In this document: positions 10,201-18,327 of the stretch, one piece after another
Position numbering within the stretch: the stretch's first letter is position 1
Layout: each line of letters begins with the position of its first letter
Assembly (NCBI GenBank): GCA_013001595.1
Contig: JABDMH010000073.1
Location: 124,001 to 188,000, forward strand
Reading direction: 5' to 3'
DNA from: Saprospiraceae bacterium
GTDB taxonomy: Bacteria > Bacteroidota > Bacteroidia > Chitinophagales > Saprospiraceae
Length of the DNA: 64,000 nt
Made by a program: the position numbers and the translations under genes
Notes under the pieces: generated by a model
The model's input: the letters and a program-made list of their open reading frames with translations, nothing else
What the model was told of the DNA's origin: nothing
Databases searched by the model: none

Positions 10201-13200
10201 CGGTGGGGTGGAATCATGCGAGATTTAAGAAATACTGATTTTCAAGCCTCAAATATTGAGTACATCGAATTTTGGGTAATGAACCCATATGCCAATCCAG
10301 CGAATGGCGAGCCCCTATCTGACGACGGAAAGCTGTTTTTAAATCTAGGTAACATTTCCGAGGATATCTTAAAGGATGGGCGGATGTCATACGAAAACGG
10401 ATTGCCCACAGACATCAGTCCCGCACCGGTAGATACAACCGCCTGGGGGCTCATACCCGTCATACCAGACATCACGCAATCATTCAGTATTGACGAGCAG
10501 GAGCGTGTGGACCAGGATGTTGGCTATGATGGAATGAACGATGATGAGGAACGCGACTTCTTCGCTGACTACCTGCAAACACTGTCAGGACTTAATGCCA
10601 CTGCTAGGGATGCGATCAACAATGACCCCTCAAATGACAATTTTCAGCACTTCAGGGACTTTCCTGAGGGAACGGGTGTTTTTGACCGATATGAAGTATT
10701 TAATCACACACAGAGCAATTCCAAAGCTTCGAGTGGTGCCACCTTGGAATCGAGTACCAACTATCCAGATAAGGAGGACCTCAACAACGACAATACCATG
10801 AATGAGTCGGAGGCCTATTACCAATATGAAATTCCCATCGAAAGCGATGGCGAAGGCGGCCTCAAGCTCAATGAATTTATTACGGATACCATCAGACCTC
10901 GACAAGGTAGCAATCGTGAAGTTTGGTACCGCTTCTTGATACCGGTAGAGCAATTTACTACTACGGTAGGAAGCATTCAAGGGTTTCGTTCGATACGATT
11001 CATTCGAATGTATATGCACGAATTTGACCAACCGGTAACCCTTCGTTTTGCCAAATTTGACCTGGTTCGGAATCAGTGGCGAAAATACAACCGAGACTTA
11101 CGCGAAGCAGGACCTGGGGAGCCCACAGGGCCGTCCAATCTTGAGTTTGACATTAGTTCGGTCAATATTGAAGAGAACAGTCAGAAGATACCCTTTCCAT
11201 ACGTGGTGCCACCGGGCATTCAACGAGAGCGATCGGTGGGCACCTACAACAACATTTTACGTAATGAGCAATCTCTAGCCCTCAACATCTGTAATCTTGA
11301 GGATGGCAACGCCGCTGCCATGTATAAAATCCTCAATGAAGATTTTCGCAACTACGAAAAGCTCAAGATGTTTGTACACGCCGAGGAAACAGACATGCCG
11401 ATTGCCGACGAGGAGACCAGCATCTTCATTCGGATGGGTAGTGACTACACCCGCAACTACTACGAATATGAAATACCGCTGAAAATGGCAGATCCCGATA
11501 TATCTCGGGATTCGATTCTGCTCAATGCTGAAAACATCATCTGGAATGAAGCCAATGCCTTTGACTTTGAACTGAATCTCTTTACCAACCTCAAGGTAGA
11601 ACGTAACAATTCCTCAGAGTCGCTCACAGAACTCTACGAAAAAAATGATCCCAGTAGGCCCAATAACATGGTGCGTATCATTGGTAATCCCAACCTCGGC
11701 ATCATCAAAGGACTAATGGTGGGTGTGCGCAATAAGTCTGATGACGGATTGGAGAAATGTCTAGAGGTATGGGTCAATGAATTGCGTCTGAACGGATTGA
11801 ACGAAGCCGGTGGTGCTGCTGCATTAGCTCGCTTAGACCTACAGCTGGCAGACTTCGGACGCCTCTCGTTTAGTGGCAATTTCAGCAGCATCGGCTGGGG
11901 GGCCATCGACCAAAAGCTGCAGGAACGAAGCCTTGAAGAAGTGGTTCAGTATGATGTGGCAGCCAACCTAGAGCTGGGTAAATTCTTTGGAGAGCGCACC
12001 GGCCTACGCATCCCATTCTACGCTCAATATTCTGCCACCAGGCGCAACCCCAAGTTTGATCCCTATGATCTCGACATCAGACTAAAGGATAAACTGGCAG
12101 AAACGCAAGATCGCGATCTGCGCGACTCTTTAAGGGAACAAGCCTTAGATTTTACCTCCATCAAAAGTTACAACTTCACCAATGTGCGCAAAGAACGAAC
12201 TGGTCAGAAAAAAGCTAAACCTTGGGACATCTCCAACTTCAGCGCCACATTTGCTAAATCTGAAGTAAATCGTCATGACCCAATTATTGAAAAAGATGAA
12301 ACGACAGAGACCCGGGGTGCCATAGACTACGCCTATACATCAAAGCCTGTTTACATCCAGCCTTTAAAAAACCTTGCGAAAAATTCTAAACTCCTTAAAT
12401 GGATTACTGAATTCAATTTTAACCCCATACCCAATTCTCTGGCCCTAAATACAGCCCTGCATCGCATCAAAACTGTCAAAACCTATCGATTCTCTGATCC
12501 CGTATACAGCACCTGGTACACAAAGCGCTTTACTTGGGAACGCAACTATAACCTAAATTGGGACCTAAGTAAGTCTCTGAAACTGCGTTTTAATGCGCTC
12601 AACAACTCTACCATTGACGAATTGAATGAGCGGGACCCCGGATTTAGTGAACAAATTCAACGGGACACGATTTGGGCTGGCTTACGCCGTGGTGGTCGAA
12701 CCAAAGACTATAGCCACAATATTAACCTTAGTTATACTCTGCCATTGCAACACTTCCCGATCCTGAACTTTGCACAGATCAAAGGACAGTTTAGTGGTAC
12801 ATATGGTTGGACAGCTGCAGCTCTAAATGTGGATTCTTTGGGTAATGTCATTCAAAACCAACAATCTCGGCAAATCTCAGCCGACATCAATTTCGAAAAG
12901 CTGTACAACAACATACCTTACCTGAAAAAAATCAACCAAGGGAATCGCAGCGCAGCTAGCCGTACACGTGGCAACAGCAGCAGACAACTCCCCAGCCGCA
13001 CGCAGAAAAAAGACCAAGAAGGAGGGAAAAAAGAAAGTCGAGATCCCGGTGCTGTAGAGCGCCTGTTTATTAGACCTTTGATGGCCTTACGTAAGGCAAA
13101 ATTTCAATACACTGAAAACATCGGCTCAGTCATTCCTGGCTTTATGCCACAGACCAAGTTTTTTGGTATGAATGAAGACTGGAGTGCTCCTGGCTACGAA

Positions 13201-14496
13201 TACATTCTAGGCTTTCAGCCCGACGACCAATGGTTCAAAGATGCCATCAATCCAGAAAATCGATGGATCACGGAGAGCATCTACCTCAACCAAGAGGTTT
13301 TGTTGAATAAAACAAAGAAGTGGAATGCCAGCCTTAGTATCGAGCCTTTCCAAGATTTCCGATTGGAAGTAAATTGGGACTATAGTTTTACCGAAAATCA
13401 TTCCGAGTTCTTTAAAAAGCAAAGACCTGATGCTGAATTTGCTCGTTTAGCACAAAGAGATGTGGGATCATTCACCATCTCTTATTATACCCTTGGTACA
13501 CTCTTCGAAAATGACATCTCTGCAATCTTTGACAAAGTTGAGCAAACGAGGACGGTTATCTCACAGCGCGTAGGTGACCAAGGCACGACACACTCACAAG
13601 ATGGAGATCCCTATACGGAAGGTTTTGGTAAGTATCAGAGAGATGTACTTATTCCTTCGTTCATATCGACCTATGCCAAAATAGATCCCATGGAGGTCAA
13701 GCTAGATATTTTTAAGATTATACCAAAGCCCAACTGGCAATTGAACTACAATGGGCTGTCTAAGGTGCCATTCTTTAAAGACATATTCTCAAACGTTTCC
13801 TTGACTCATGGATATCGATCCACATTGACGGTGAATAGCTATCAGACAGATTTTGACTACGCGCCCAGTGATCCTGTGGCAAATCTGAACGAGCTGACGG
13901 GAAATTACTACAGCCGTTATGAGATACCGGCTGTAGTTATTTCAGAGCAATTCTCTCCACTTATCGGCCTCAACCTAAAGACAAGAAGTGATTTTACGTT
14001 GCGGTTGGATATGAACAAAACCCGCAACCTCAATCTTACTCTTACCGACTATCAACTCAATGAAACAAATCGAACGGATTATGTCGTGGGGATGGGATAT
14101 AGAATGAAGAATGTAAACATCCCTTTTCTACAAGGCAATAAGAATAAGAGAACCAGGAGTCGAAAAAGCCAGAAAGAGCAGGAGAACCAAGATCAGGATG
14201 GCAATGATCCCCAAGCCGCTGCTAAGAAGGAAAAAGGTAATGATCTAGAGATTCGTTTTGATCTTTCATTCAGTGATAATGTCACTTGGAATCATCGCTT
14301 CGACACAGAACAAATAGCACAAGCAGCATCCGGAACTAAGCAAATCAGGATTAGTCCTTCGGTAGCTTATGATGTAAGTGAAACGCTCACACTGCGCTTT
14401 TTCTTCGATTACAATAAGACGGAGCCTTATTCTTCCAGATCCTTTCCCATTACCAATATTAATACTGGGGTGACCGTTCAGTTTAGCTTGGAGTAA
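7282..14496 (+). CDS. sprA: Type IX secretion system translocon / gliding motility protein SprA (Sov)
   Basis: SprA forms the very large outer-membrane beta-barrel through which T9SS cargo leaves the cell. In Flavobacterium johnsoniae it is a 36-strand barrel seen in complex with PorV or with the Plug protein. This copy encodes 2404 residues, the usual length, without interruption. It starts with a basic signal peptide (MRRSGTIFFVIGCLLLMAELKA), followed by alternating aromatic/polar barrel strands throughout and large extracellular insertions rich in N, D and G. A basic, low-complexity stretch near residues 1895-1925 (about 12950-13050, rich in R, S, Q and K) and a second near 2290-2320 look like exposed loops. 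A DUF5103 plug homologue is encoded at 35.3 kb. Upstream of the ATG I see only a weak AT-rich promoter candidate. Confidence 0.96.
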   Translation: MRRSGTIFFVIGCLLLMAELKADVSFGHGLPDPFSPAAAPVDTIPPISDRIKPFTDKDQNPFDLRDPEIVDQSIEYDPESGQYLISEKIGDDFFRQPSYMSFDEYLDYKSKQQEKQYFQRLAGINSAGGQIGANVDPIKKFDISSSLVDRLFGGTTVDLNPKGNIDLTFGYDYQNVANPVLLERQQRNGGFDFDMNIRMNMDGQIGEKLKLNTNYNTQATFDFDRQLKLQYDSEAFSEDEILKNIEAGNVSLPLKGSLIQGSQALFGLKTDLQFGKLWLTTIISQQNSEPKNLKIEKGAQIQEFLVDILEYDENRHFFLSHFNRDIFEPGLSNLPQIQSLFKLTRVEVWITNNRREIQNTRNIVALADLGESERMTTNNPIFQPNNVINNPDISGRRELPDNASNPIYDVLTQDPMIRDAVTSVSTLQSSPYRLVNSQDFESVRARQLRPSEYTVNYDLGFISINTSLQPDQVLGIAYEYTYNGEKFQVGELSTDFPNETEDESVLLVKMLKSTTQRVDIPAWDLMMKNVYSIGAFQVSREDFYLDIFYEDPGKGLKRFLPTGELASRPLLDLFNLDNLNPLGDPQPDGSFDFVPGVTIFPSTGKFMFPVLEPFGSSLAKQFSSPAEAAPYTFQQLYDSTIFIAQEYPDLNRFTIKTRFKSSATNEYSLGAFNVPKGSVRVQAGGQLLVEGVDYDVDYNLGKVRIVNEAYLNSSVPINVSFEDNALFSFNRKTMLGLRADYEVSKHLNLGFTYMHLFERPFTQKVNIGEDPINNRVIGLDLNYSKEAPWLTRMVDKIPLISTKEPSNITFAAEGAIIKPGHSRAINEEGEKGGSLYIDDFEGSSIGIDLRTPTTEWVISSIPHNDNLNNNPRFPESDLTNNRLSGVNRALMNWYRIETNIRGGSGQLGPFTAPVSQQDIFPNRSPTFGINNNIQTFDIHYDPTLRGPYNFDVPNGTEYSAGLGVEGELNVPETRWGGIMRDLRNTDFQASNIEYIEFWVMNPYANPANGEPLSDDGKLFLNLGNISEDILKDGRMSYENGLPTDISPAPVDTTAWGLIPVIPDITQSFSIDEQERVDQDVGYDGMNDDEERDFFADYLQTLSGLNATARDAINNDPSNDNFQHFRDFPEGTGVFDRYEVFNHTQSNSKASSGATLESSTNYPDKEDLNNDNTMNESEAYYQYEIPIESDGEGGLKLNEFITDTIRPRQGSNREVWYRFLIPVEQFTTTVGSIQGFRSIRFIRMYMHEFDQPVTLRFAKFDLVRNQWRKYNRDLREAGPGEPTGPSNLEFDISSVNIEENSQKIPFPYVVPPGIQRERSVGTYNNILRNEQSLALNICNLEDGNAAAMYKILNEDFRNYEKLKMFVHAEETDMPIADEETSIFIRMGSDYTRNYYEYEIPLKMADPDISRDSILLNAENIIWNEANAFDFELNLFTNLKVERNNSSESLTELYEKNDPSRPNNMVRIIGNPNLGIIKGLMVGVRNKSDDGLEKCLEVWVNELRLNGLNEAGGAAALARLDLQLADFGRLSFSGNFSSIGWGAIDQKLQERSLEEVVQYDVAANLELGKFFGERTGLRIPFYAQYSATRRNPKFDPYDLDIRLKDKLAETQDRDLRDSLREQALDFTSIKSYNFTNVRKERTGQKKAKPWDISNFSATFAKSEVNRHDPIIEKDETTETRGAIDYAYTSKPVYIQPLKNLAKNSKLLKWITEFNFNPIPNSLALNTALHRIKTVKTYRFSDPVYSTWYTKRFTWERNYNLNWDLSKSLKLRFNALNNSTIDELNERDPGFSEQIQRDTIWAGLRRGGRTKDYSHNINLSYTLPLQHFPILNFAQIKGQFSGTYGWTAAALNVDSLGNVIQNQQSRQISADINFEKLYNNIPYLKKINQGNRSAASRTRGNSSRQLPSRTQKKDQEGGKKESRDPGAVERLFIRPLMALRKAKFQYTENIGSVIPGFMPQTKFFGMNEDWSAPGYEYILGFQPDDQWFKDAINPENRWITESIYLNQEVLLNKTKKWNASLSIEPFQDFRLEVNWDYSFTENHSEFFKKQRPDAEFARLAQRDVGSFTISYYTLGTLFENDISAIFDKVEQTRTVISQRVGDQGTTHSQDGDPYTEGFGKYQRDVLIPSFISTYAKIDPMEVKLDIFKIIPKPNWQLNYNGLSKVPFFKDIFSNVSLTHGYRSTLTVNSYQTDFDYAPSDPVANLNELTGNYYSRYEIPAVVISEQFSPLIGLNLKTRSDFTLRLDMNKTRNLNLTLTDYQLNETNRTDYVVGMGYRMKNVNIPFLQGNKNKRTRSRKSQKEQENQDQDGNDPQAAAKKEKGNDLEIRFDLSFSDNVTWNHRFDTEQIAQAASGTKQIRISPSVAYDVSETLTLRFFFDYNKTEPYSSRSFPITNINTGVTVQFSLE

Positions 14497-14552
14497 GGGC
14501 ATTTACCAATACCAGCAATTGCCTGACCATTCAATTAGCTCAGCCGAAATCC

Positions 14553-14570
14553 GCAGCATATAGATGCTGC
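14553..14570. terminator. Hairpin between convergent sprA and PDZ gene
   Basis: GCAGCAT and ATGCTGC form a perfect 7-bp stem around a 4-base loop (ATAG). It lies in the 170-bp gap between the 3' ends of sprA and the PDZ gene. No clear T-tract follows on either strand, so it is only a candidate for a bidirectional terminator or RNA 3'-end structure. Confidence 0.3.
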
Positions 14571-14666
14571 TCTAGGTAGTCATATTCATTTCCACTAATC
14601 GAGAGAGCGTGGGCTCTAATCCTGTGGATAACTTCCCATACCATTTGGCATGGATCTGATTCTTTC

Positions 14667-15323
14667 CTACAATTTTCTGGTGGGCAGCTCGTCTTCTTCC
14701 CTTGCTACTGATAGTACTGCGGTCAATACTAGTGCTCGTTCATCTCGCAAGATGTCAAGTTCAATTTGATCATTCGCCCCATTGTTTAAGTAATTGACCA
14801 GCTCTTGGGGATCATTGATTTCTTCACCATCTACGGATCGAATGATGTCTCCTTCTGCTACACCTGCACGTTGTGCTGGTGAGTCTGGCATTACTTCGGT
14901 CACCAAAACACCAGATTGCATTTCCAGTGCTTTGATTTTTACACCTAGTCTAGCTTTTGGGGCTCCGAAAGAACCAAATCCCTCCATAGAAGGCCAATCT
15001 CCAAATCCCTTAAGCTGCAAATCCCCAAAATCTAGGGAATCCATCAGAGATCTGATGTCTAACCAACCTTTGCCTTCTGGCATCTGAAAGTCAAATGGAC
15101 CAAGCTCTCCTTCTGCCAAACGCTCAATATCTATGGCATCTGCTTCGGCACCCTCTTTGACAATCTTTTGCACCGTTTTATTTCCCTCTTCATCATAGGA
15201 TTCTTTAATGATGGTAACCTTTGTTTTTTTCTGTTCTTCCTGTGCATAAGCTGGTAAATAGTCTATGGCGACAAGAATGACTAAGCAAAAGAATACCTTA
15301 CTGGAGAGTTGCTTGTAGTTCAT
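14667..15323 (-). CDS. Secreted or periplasmic PDZ-domain protein
   Basis: I start this 218-residue protein at the ATG at 15323 because a signal peptide follows (MNYKQLSSKVFFCLVILVA ... AYAQ). The longer frame to 15386 begins with TTG and is polar. After a charged linker with the phrase TKVTIIKESYDEEGNKTVQK and a region rich in D, G and F comes one PDZ domain at about residues 122-205 (RLGVKIKAL, GVLVTEVMPDSPAQRAGVAEGDIIRSVDG). There is no protease domain, so it is a stand-alone PDZ adaptor rather than a DegP-type protease. It is transcribed divergently from the histidine kinase gene, which suggests but does not prove a link to envelope stress sensing. Confidence 0.8.
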   Translation of the reverse strand: MNYKQLSSKVFFCLVILVAIDYLPAYAQEEQKKTKVTIIKESYDEEGNKTVQKIVKEGAEADAIDIERLAEGELGPFDFQMPEGKGWLDIRSLMDSLDFGDLQLKGFGDWPSMEGFGSFGAPKARLGVKIKALEMQSGVLVTEVMPDSPAQRAGVAEGDIIRSVDGEEINDPQELVNYLNNGANDQIELDILRDERALVLTAVLSVAREEDELPTRKL

Positions 15324-15482
15324 TTTTTCTGCTGTTTCAATAACATACAAATGTACAAGGCCATAATCACAGCAAAAAGTTCGCAAAAGTTAAAAGGCAG
15401 TTAAATTCAAAAATGGCGACCTTTGCCCATGGCAAAAACGTTAAATATTCAATTGGTTAGTTCGGCATTCTACACGTAGATT

Positions 15483-16988
15483 ATGATGAAAAAGAGTTTC
15501 ATCTGGGTATTGATTGCATTGATGGCTATTTCACTAGTGGGCATCATCATCATTCAAACCAGGTGGATCAAATGGAGCATTAGCCTGAATGAGGAAAAAT
15601 TCAATAAAGAGGTCGCCTCGGCGCTGAATCATGTGGAAGAAGAGTTGGCCAGCAACGAGAACACCCTTGATCTGGATCTTTTGAGGGGGGACTTTACAGC
15701 AGGACTCTCCTCTCCTCAGTCCAAACTAGAGTATTATTACCGCCAAGGCAGGATGGGTGATAGTACCGCGATCACCGGCGACCTAAGTGGGTTGATGCAC
15801 CAAAACCAACCTTCCTTCCGCCGGCAATTAAGTCTATTGGAAGGCATAGAAGTCAATGAGCTTTTGAGGTCAAAAGATTTGGCAGAGCGTATTGATATCA
15901 AGAAACTATCCTCCTCCTTACGTAAACATCTAGTTAGGAGAGACATCGATACAGACTACCACTACGGGGTCTATTCCAACAAGAGTGATGCATTTATCAT
16001 CCTTGATGACAACTATGTAGTGGTAGAAGAAGGCAGTCAATATACCGATACACCTATCAACAGAGGTTTGCTGGCCTCATCCTACAGCATCAATCTTTTT
16101 GAAACAGAAAACGAAGTACCTGGAGTGCTGTACATAGATTTTCCCAATCGCAACAGATTGGTTTTCAAGGATGCATGGCTTACCATTGTTGGATCCATTG
16201 TCTTTACAGGCATTATTCTCTTTTGTTTTTCCTACACCATCCATGTCATTTTCAAACAAAAGAAGATTTCTGAGATGCGAACGGACTTCATAAATAACAT
16301 GACGCATGAATTCAAAACACCCATTGCCACCATCAATTTAGCTGCTGACTCCATTACCAGTCCTATGGTGGCTGCAGAACCTAACAAGGTTTCTAGATTC
16401 GCCAACATCATTAAGCAAGAAAATGGTAGGATGCTAAAGCAAGTGGAGAAAGTGCTTCAGATGGCGCTACTGGAGAAAAAAGACTATAAGCTCCGGGTCA
16501 CATCAGTAGATCTTCATGAGACCATAAACAGGGCGGTTGAGAATGCCAATTTGCAAGTTGAGCAGAAAGGAGGACACGTGACCACTAAATTCCTTGCTAC
16601 AGAACCTGTGATTATGGCTGATCAAACCCATATTTCAAACATAATTAATAACTTGCTGGACAATGCGAACAAATACTCACCGGAAACACCTGATATAAGG
16701 GTCGTTACTGAAAACTTTGGTGGGGGTGTGCGGATCAGTGTGGAAGATAAGGGGATTGGAATGACCAAAGATCAGCGCAAACATATCTTTGATAAGTTTT
16801 ATCGGGTACATACGGGAAATTTACACGACGTTAAGGGTTTTGGACTTGGTCTGAGCTATGTTAAAGCGATGGTGTTGGCCCATGGTGGCACCATTGAGGT
16901 ACAGAGTGAATCCGGTCTGGGATCAAGTTTTATTTTGAGGCTGCCTTTTGGCAACGGACACCAAAACACGGATAATGGCGTTACTTAA
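15483..16988 (+). CDS. Two-component sensor histidine kinase, RprX-like
   Basis: A 501-residue inner-membrane kinase. Two transmembrane segments at about residues 5-25 and 233-253 bracket a periplasmic sensor domain of some 200 residues. The HisKA domain has the phospho-acceptor His275 in MTHEFKTP. The HATPase domain shows the N box NLLDNANKYSP, G1 box VEDKGIGM and G2 box GFGLGLSYVKAMV, so it should be catalytically competent. Domain layout and the TRWIKWSISLNEEKFN segment after TM1 resemble RprX of Bacteroides. Its partner regulator is encoded 144 bp downstream on the same strand. A PDZ protein is encoded divergently upstream. Confidence 0.93.
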   Translation: MMKKSFIWVLIALMAISLVGIIIIQTRWIKWSISLNEEKFNKEVASALNHVEEELASNENTLDLDLLRGDFTAGLSSPQSKLEYYYRQGRMGDSTAITGDLSGLMHQNQPSFRRQLSLLEGIEVNELLRSKDLAERIDIKKLSSSLRKHLVRRDIDTDYHYGVYSNKSDAFIILDDNYVVVEEGSQYTDTPINRGLLASSYSINLFETENEVPGVLYIDFPNRNRLVFKDAWLTIVGSIVFTGIILFCFSYTIHVIFKQKKISEMRTDFINNMTHEFKTPIATINLAADSITSPMVAAEPNKVSRFANIIKQENGRMLKQVEKVLQMALLEKKDYKLRVTSVDLHETINRAVENANLQVEQKGGHVTTKFLATEPVIMADQTHISNIINNLLDNANKYSPETPDIRVVTENFGGGVRISVEDKGIGMTKDQRKHIFDKFYRVHTGNLHDVKGFGLGLSYVKAMVLAHGGTIEVQSESGLGSSFILRLPFGNGHQNTDNGVT

Positions 16989-17136
16989 TATGACTGGGAA
17001 AAGCGGCGGTAGAGGCACTTGTCAGCGTTATAATTCCACCAAGAGGGGGAGTGAACACAAATCAGATGCAGTAGCGGTACCGTTTCTAACGGAAATCCTG
17101 GATCACTTATTTATCAGTGCAACAACAAAACCATGA
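16975..17136 (+). CDS. Possible small ORF bridging kinase and regulator genes
   Basis: An ATG at 16975, inside the last codons of the kinase, opens a 53-codon frame that runs through the whole gap and stops in an ATGA overlap with the regulator start at 17133. The product would be a basic, soluble peptide with a hydrophobic C-terminal stretch (PFLTEILDHLFISA). I recognise no family. The double overlap is what translational coupling would look like, but an open frame of this length occurs often by chance, so I treat it as weak. Confidence 0.2.
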   Translation: MALLNMTGKSGGRGTCQRYNSTKRGSEHKSDAVAVPFLTEILDHLFISATTKP

Positions 17137-17867
17137 CCACACAGAAGCAGAAAATCTTACTTGTTGAAGATGATCAAAATTTTGGAGATGTACTCCGCTC
17201 CTATTTGGAAATGCATGACTATGAGGTAGTGCTGGAGACCGATGGTGAGGCTGGCCTATCTGCCTATCAGGATAATGACTTTGATCTATGCATTTTCGAT
17301 GTAATGATGCCCAAGAAAGATGGCTTTACCCTTGCTGGAGAGATTCGTGCCAGGGACGCTGAAATGCCCATCATCTTCTTAACCGCCAAAGCAATGAAGG
17401 AGGACATCTTGGCGGGCTTTAAGATAGGTGCGGACGACTACATCACGAAACCATTTAACTCCGAAGAGCTACTGCTTAGAATCCAAGCGATCCTAAAAAG
17501 AAGTCAACAAAAACCGGATCCGAATGAGGAAGTCAAGGAGTTTGAAATCGGTAAATTTCACTTCAACTATCCCTTGCGAATCCTAACCTTCAAAGGTGAT
17601 GATGGCGAAGAAGTAAAAGAAAAGCTTTCACCCAAAGAAGCGCACCTCCTGCGAATGTTCTGCCTGAAGAAAAATGATGTCTTGACCAGGGCAGACGCAC
17701 TCACTAACATCTGGGGTGAAGACAATTATTTCACTGCCCGTAGTATGGATGTCTTTGTGACCAAATTGAGAAAATATCTGAAACTCGATCCTAATATTGA
17801 AATCGTCAATATTCATGGCAATGGATTTCAATTGCTGGTAGTAAATGAGGTAGAAGAGACGGAATAG
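17133..17867 (+). CDS. Response regulator, OmpR/PhoB family, RprY-like
   Basis: A 244-residue DNA-binding response regulator paired with the upstream kinase. The receiver domain (about 6-120) has the acidic pocket VEDD, the phosphorylated Asp56 in IFDVMMPKKDG, the switch Thr in FLTAK and Lys106 in YITKPF. The C-terminal winged helix (about 140-240) contains LSPKEAHLLRMFC, the recognition-helix region RSMDVFVTKLRKYL and the wing GNGFQLLV. All key residues are present. It should control transcription in response to the envelope signal read by the kinase; the targets cannot be read from this window. Confidence 0.94.
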   Translation: MTTQKQKILLVEDDQNFGDVLRSYLEMHDYEVVLETDGEAGLSAYQDNDFDLCIFDVMMPKKDGFTLAGEIRARDAEMPIIFLTAKAMKEDILAGFKIGADDYITKPFNSEELLLRIQAILKRSQQKPDPNEEVKEFEIGKFHFNYPLRILTFKGDDGEEVKEKLSPKEAHLLRMFCLKKNDVLTRADALTNIWGEDNYFTARSMDVFVTKLRKYLKLDPNIEIVNIHGNGFQLLVVNEVEETE

Positions 17868-17966
17868 AAATTGATGCTCACCCAGTGATCATCGTATTCT
17901 TAGGCAAACGGGCCGTTTACAACTCTTTCAGTGTGTCTTTGTTTAAAACCCAAAATTTGCATATTG

Positions 17967-18258
17967 ATGAAAAAAAGAGCCATTTGGAATGATCAAGTTG
18001 TTGCTGAAAAGTAGTGACCTTGTAAACATTGAGGGCAACTATTATTTCCCTCGTGACTCGGTGGAAGAATCCTTCTTAAAGGATAGCTCTACCACCACAC
18101 ATTGTCCTTGGAAAGGGGAGGCCAGCTACCATACTATTGTAGTTGATGGTAAAGAAAACCAAGATGCAGCTTGGTATTATCCACAGCCAAAGGATGCTGC
18201 ATCAGCAATCAAGGACAGAATCGCCTTCTGGAGAGGGGTAGAGATTTTAGATGCTTGA
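17967..18258 (+). pseudogene. DUF427 protein with an apparent one-base frameshift
   Basis: DUF427 proteins are small single-domain proteins of about 90-95 residues and poorly known function. From the ATG at 17967 the frame gives MKKRAIWNDQVVAEK, an excellent DUF427 N-terminus, but hits TAG at 18012. The rest of the domain (SSDLVNIEGNYYFPRDSV ... WYYPQP ... RIAFWRGVEI) is in the next frame. Removing one A from the AAAA run at 18007-18010 joins the halves into AESSDLVNIEGNYYFP, giving a normal 96-residue protein. The alternative is an 89-residue product from the ATG at 17989, which would lack the first strand. A real mutation, a sequencing error in the homopolymer or, less likely, +1 frameshifting could explain it. 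The domain is otherwise intact. Confidence 0.75.
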
Positions 18259-18327
18259 TCAATAGTGTCAACGAAGCCCTTTGCAGTGATCTGGTTAGAA
18301 ATTCTCGCAAAATTCCTATTTTGAAGG

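Noticed and set aside
10630-11031. 133-codon minus-strand frame within sprA.
   Set aside because: The sprA frame is intact and recognisable throughout; this is an antisense shadow.
17906-17918. Palindrome AAACGGGCCGTTT before the DUF427 gene.
   Set aside because: It is too tight for a hairpin and occurs once; I have no second site to support an operator.
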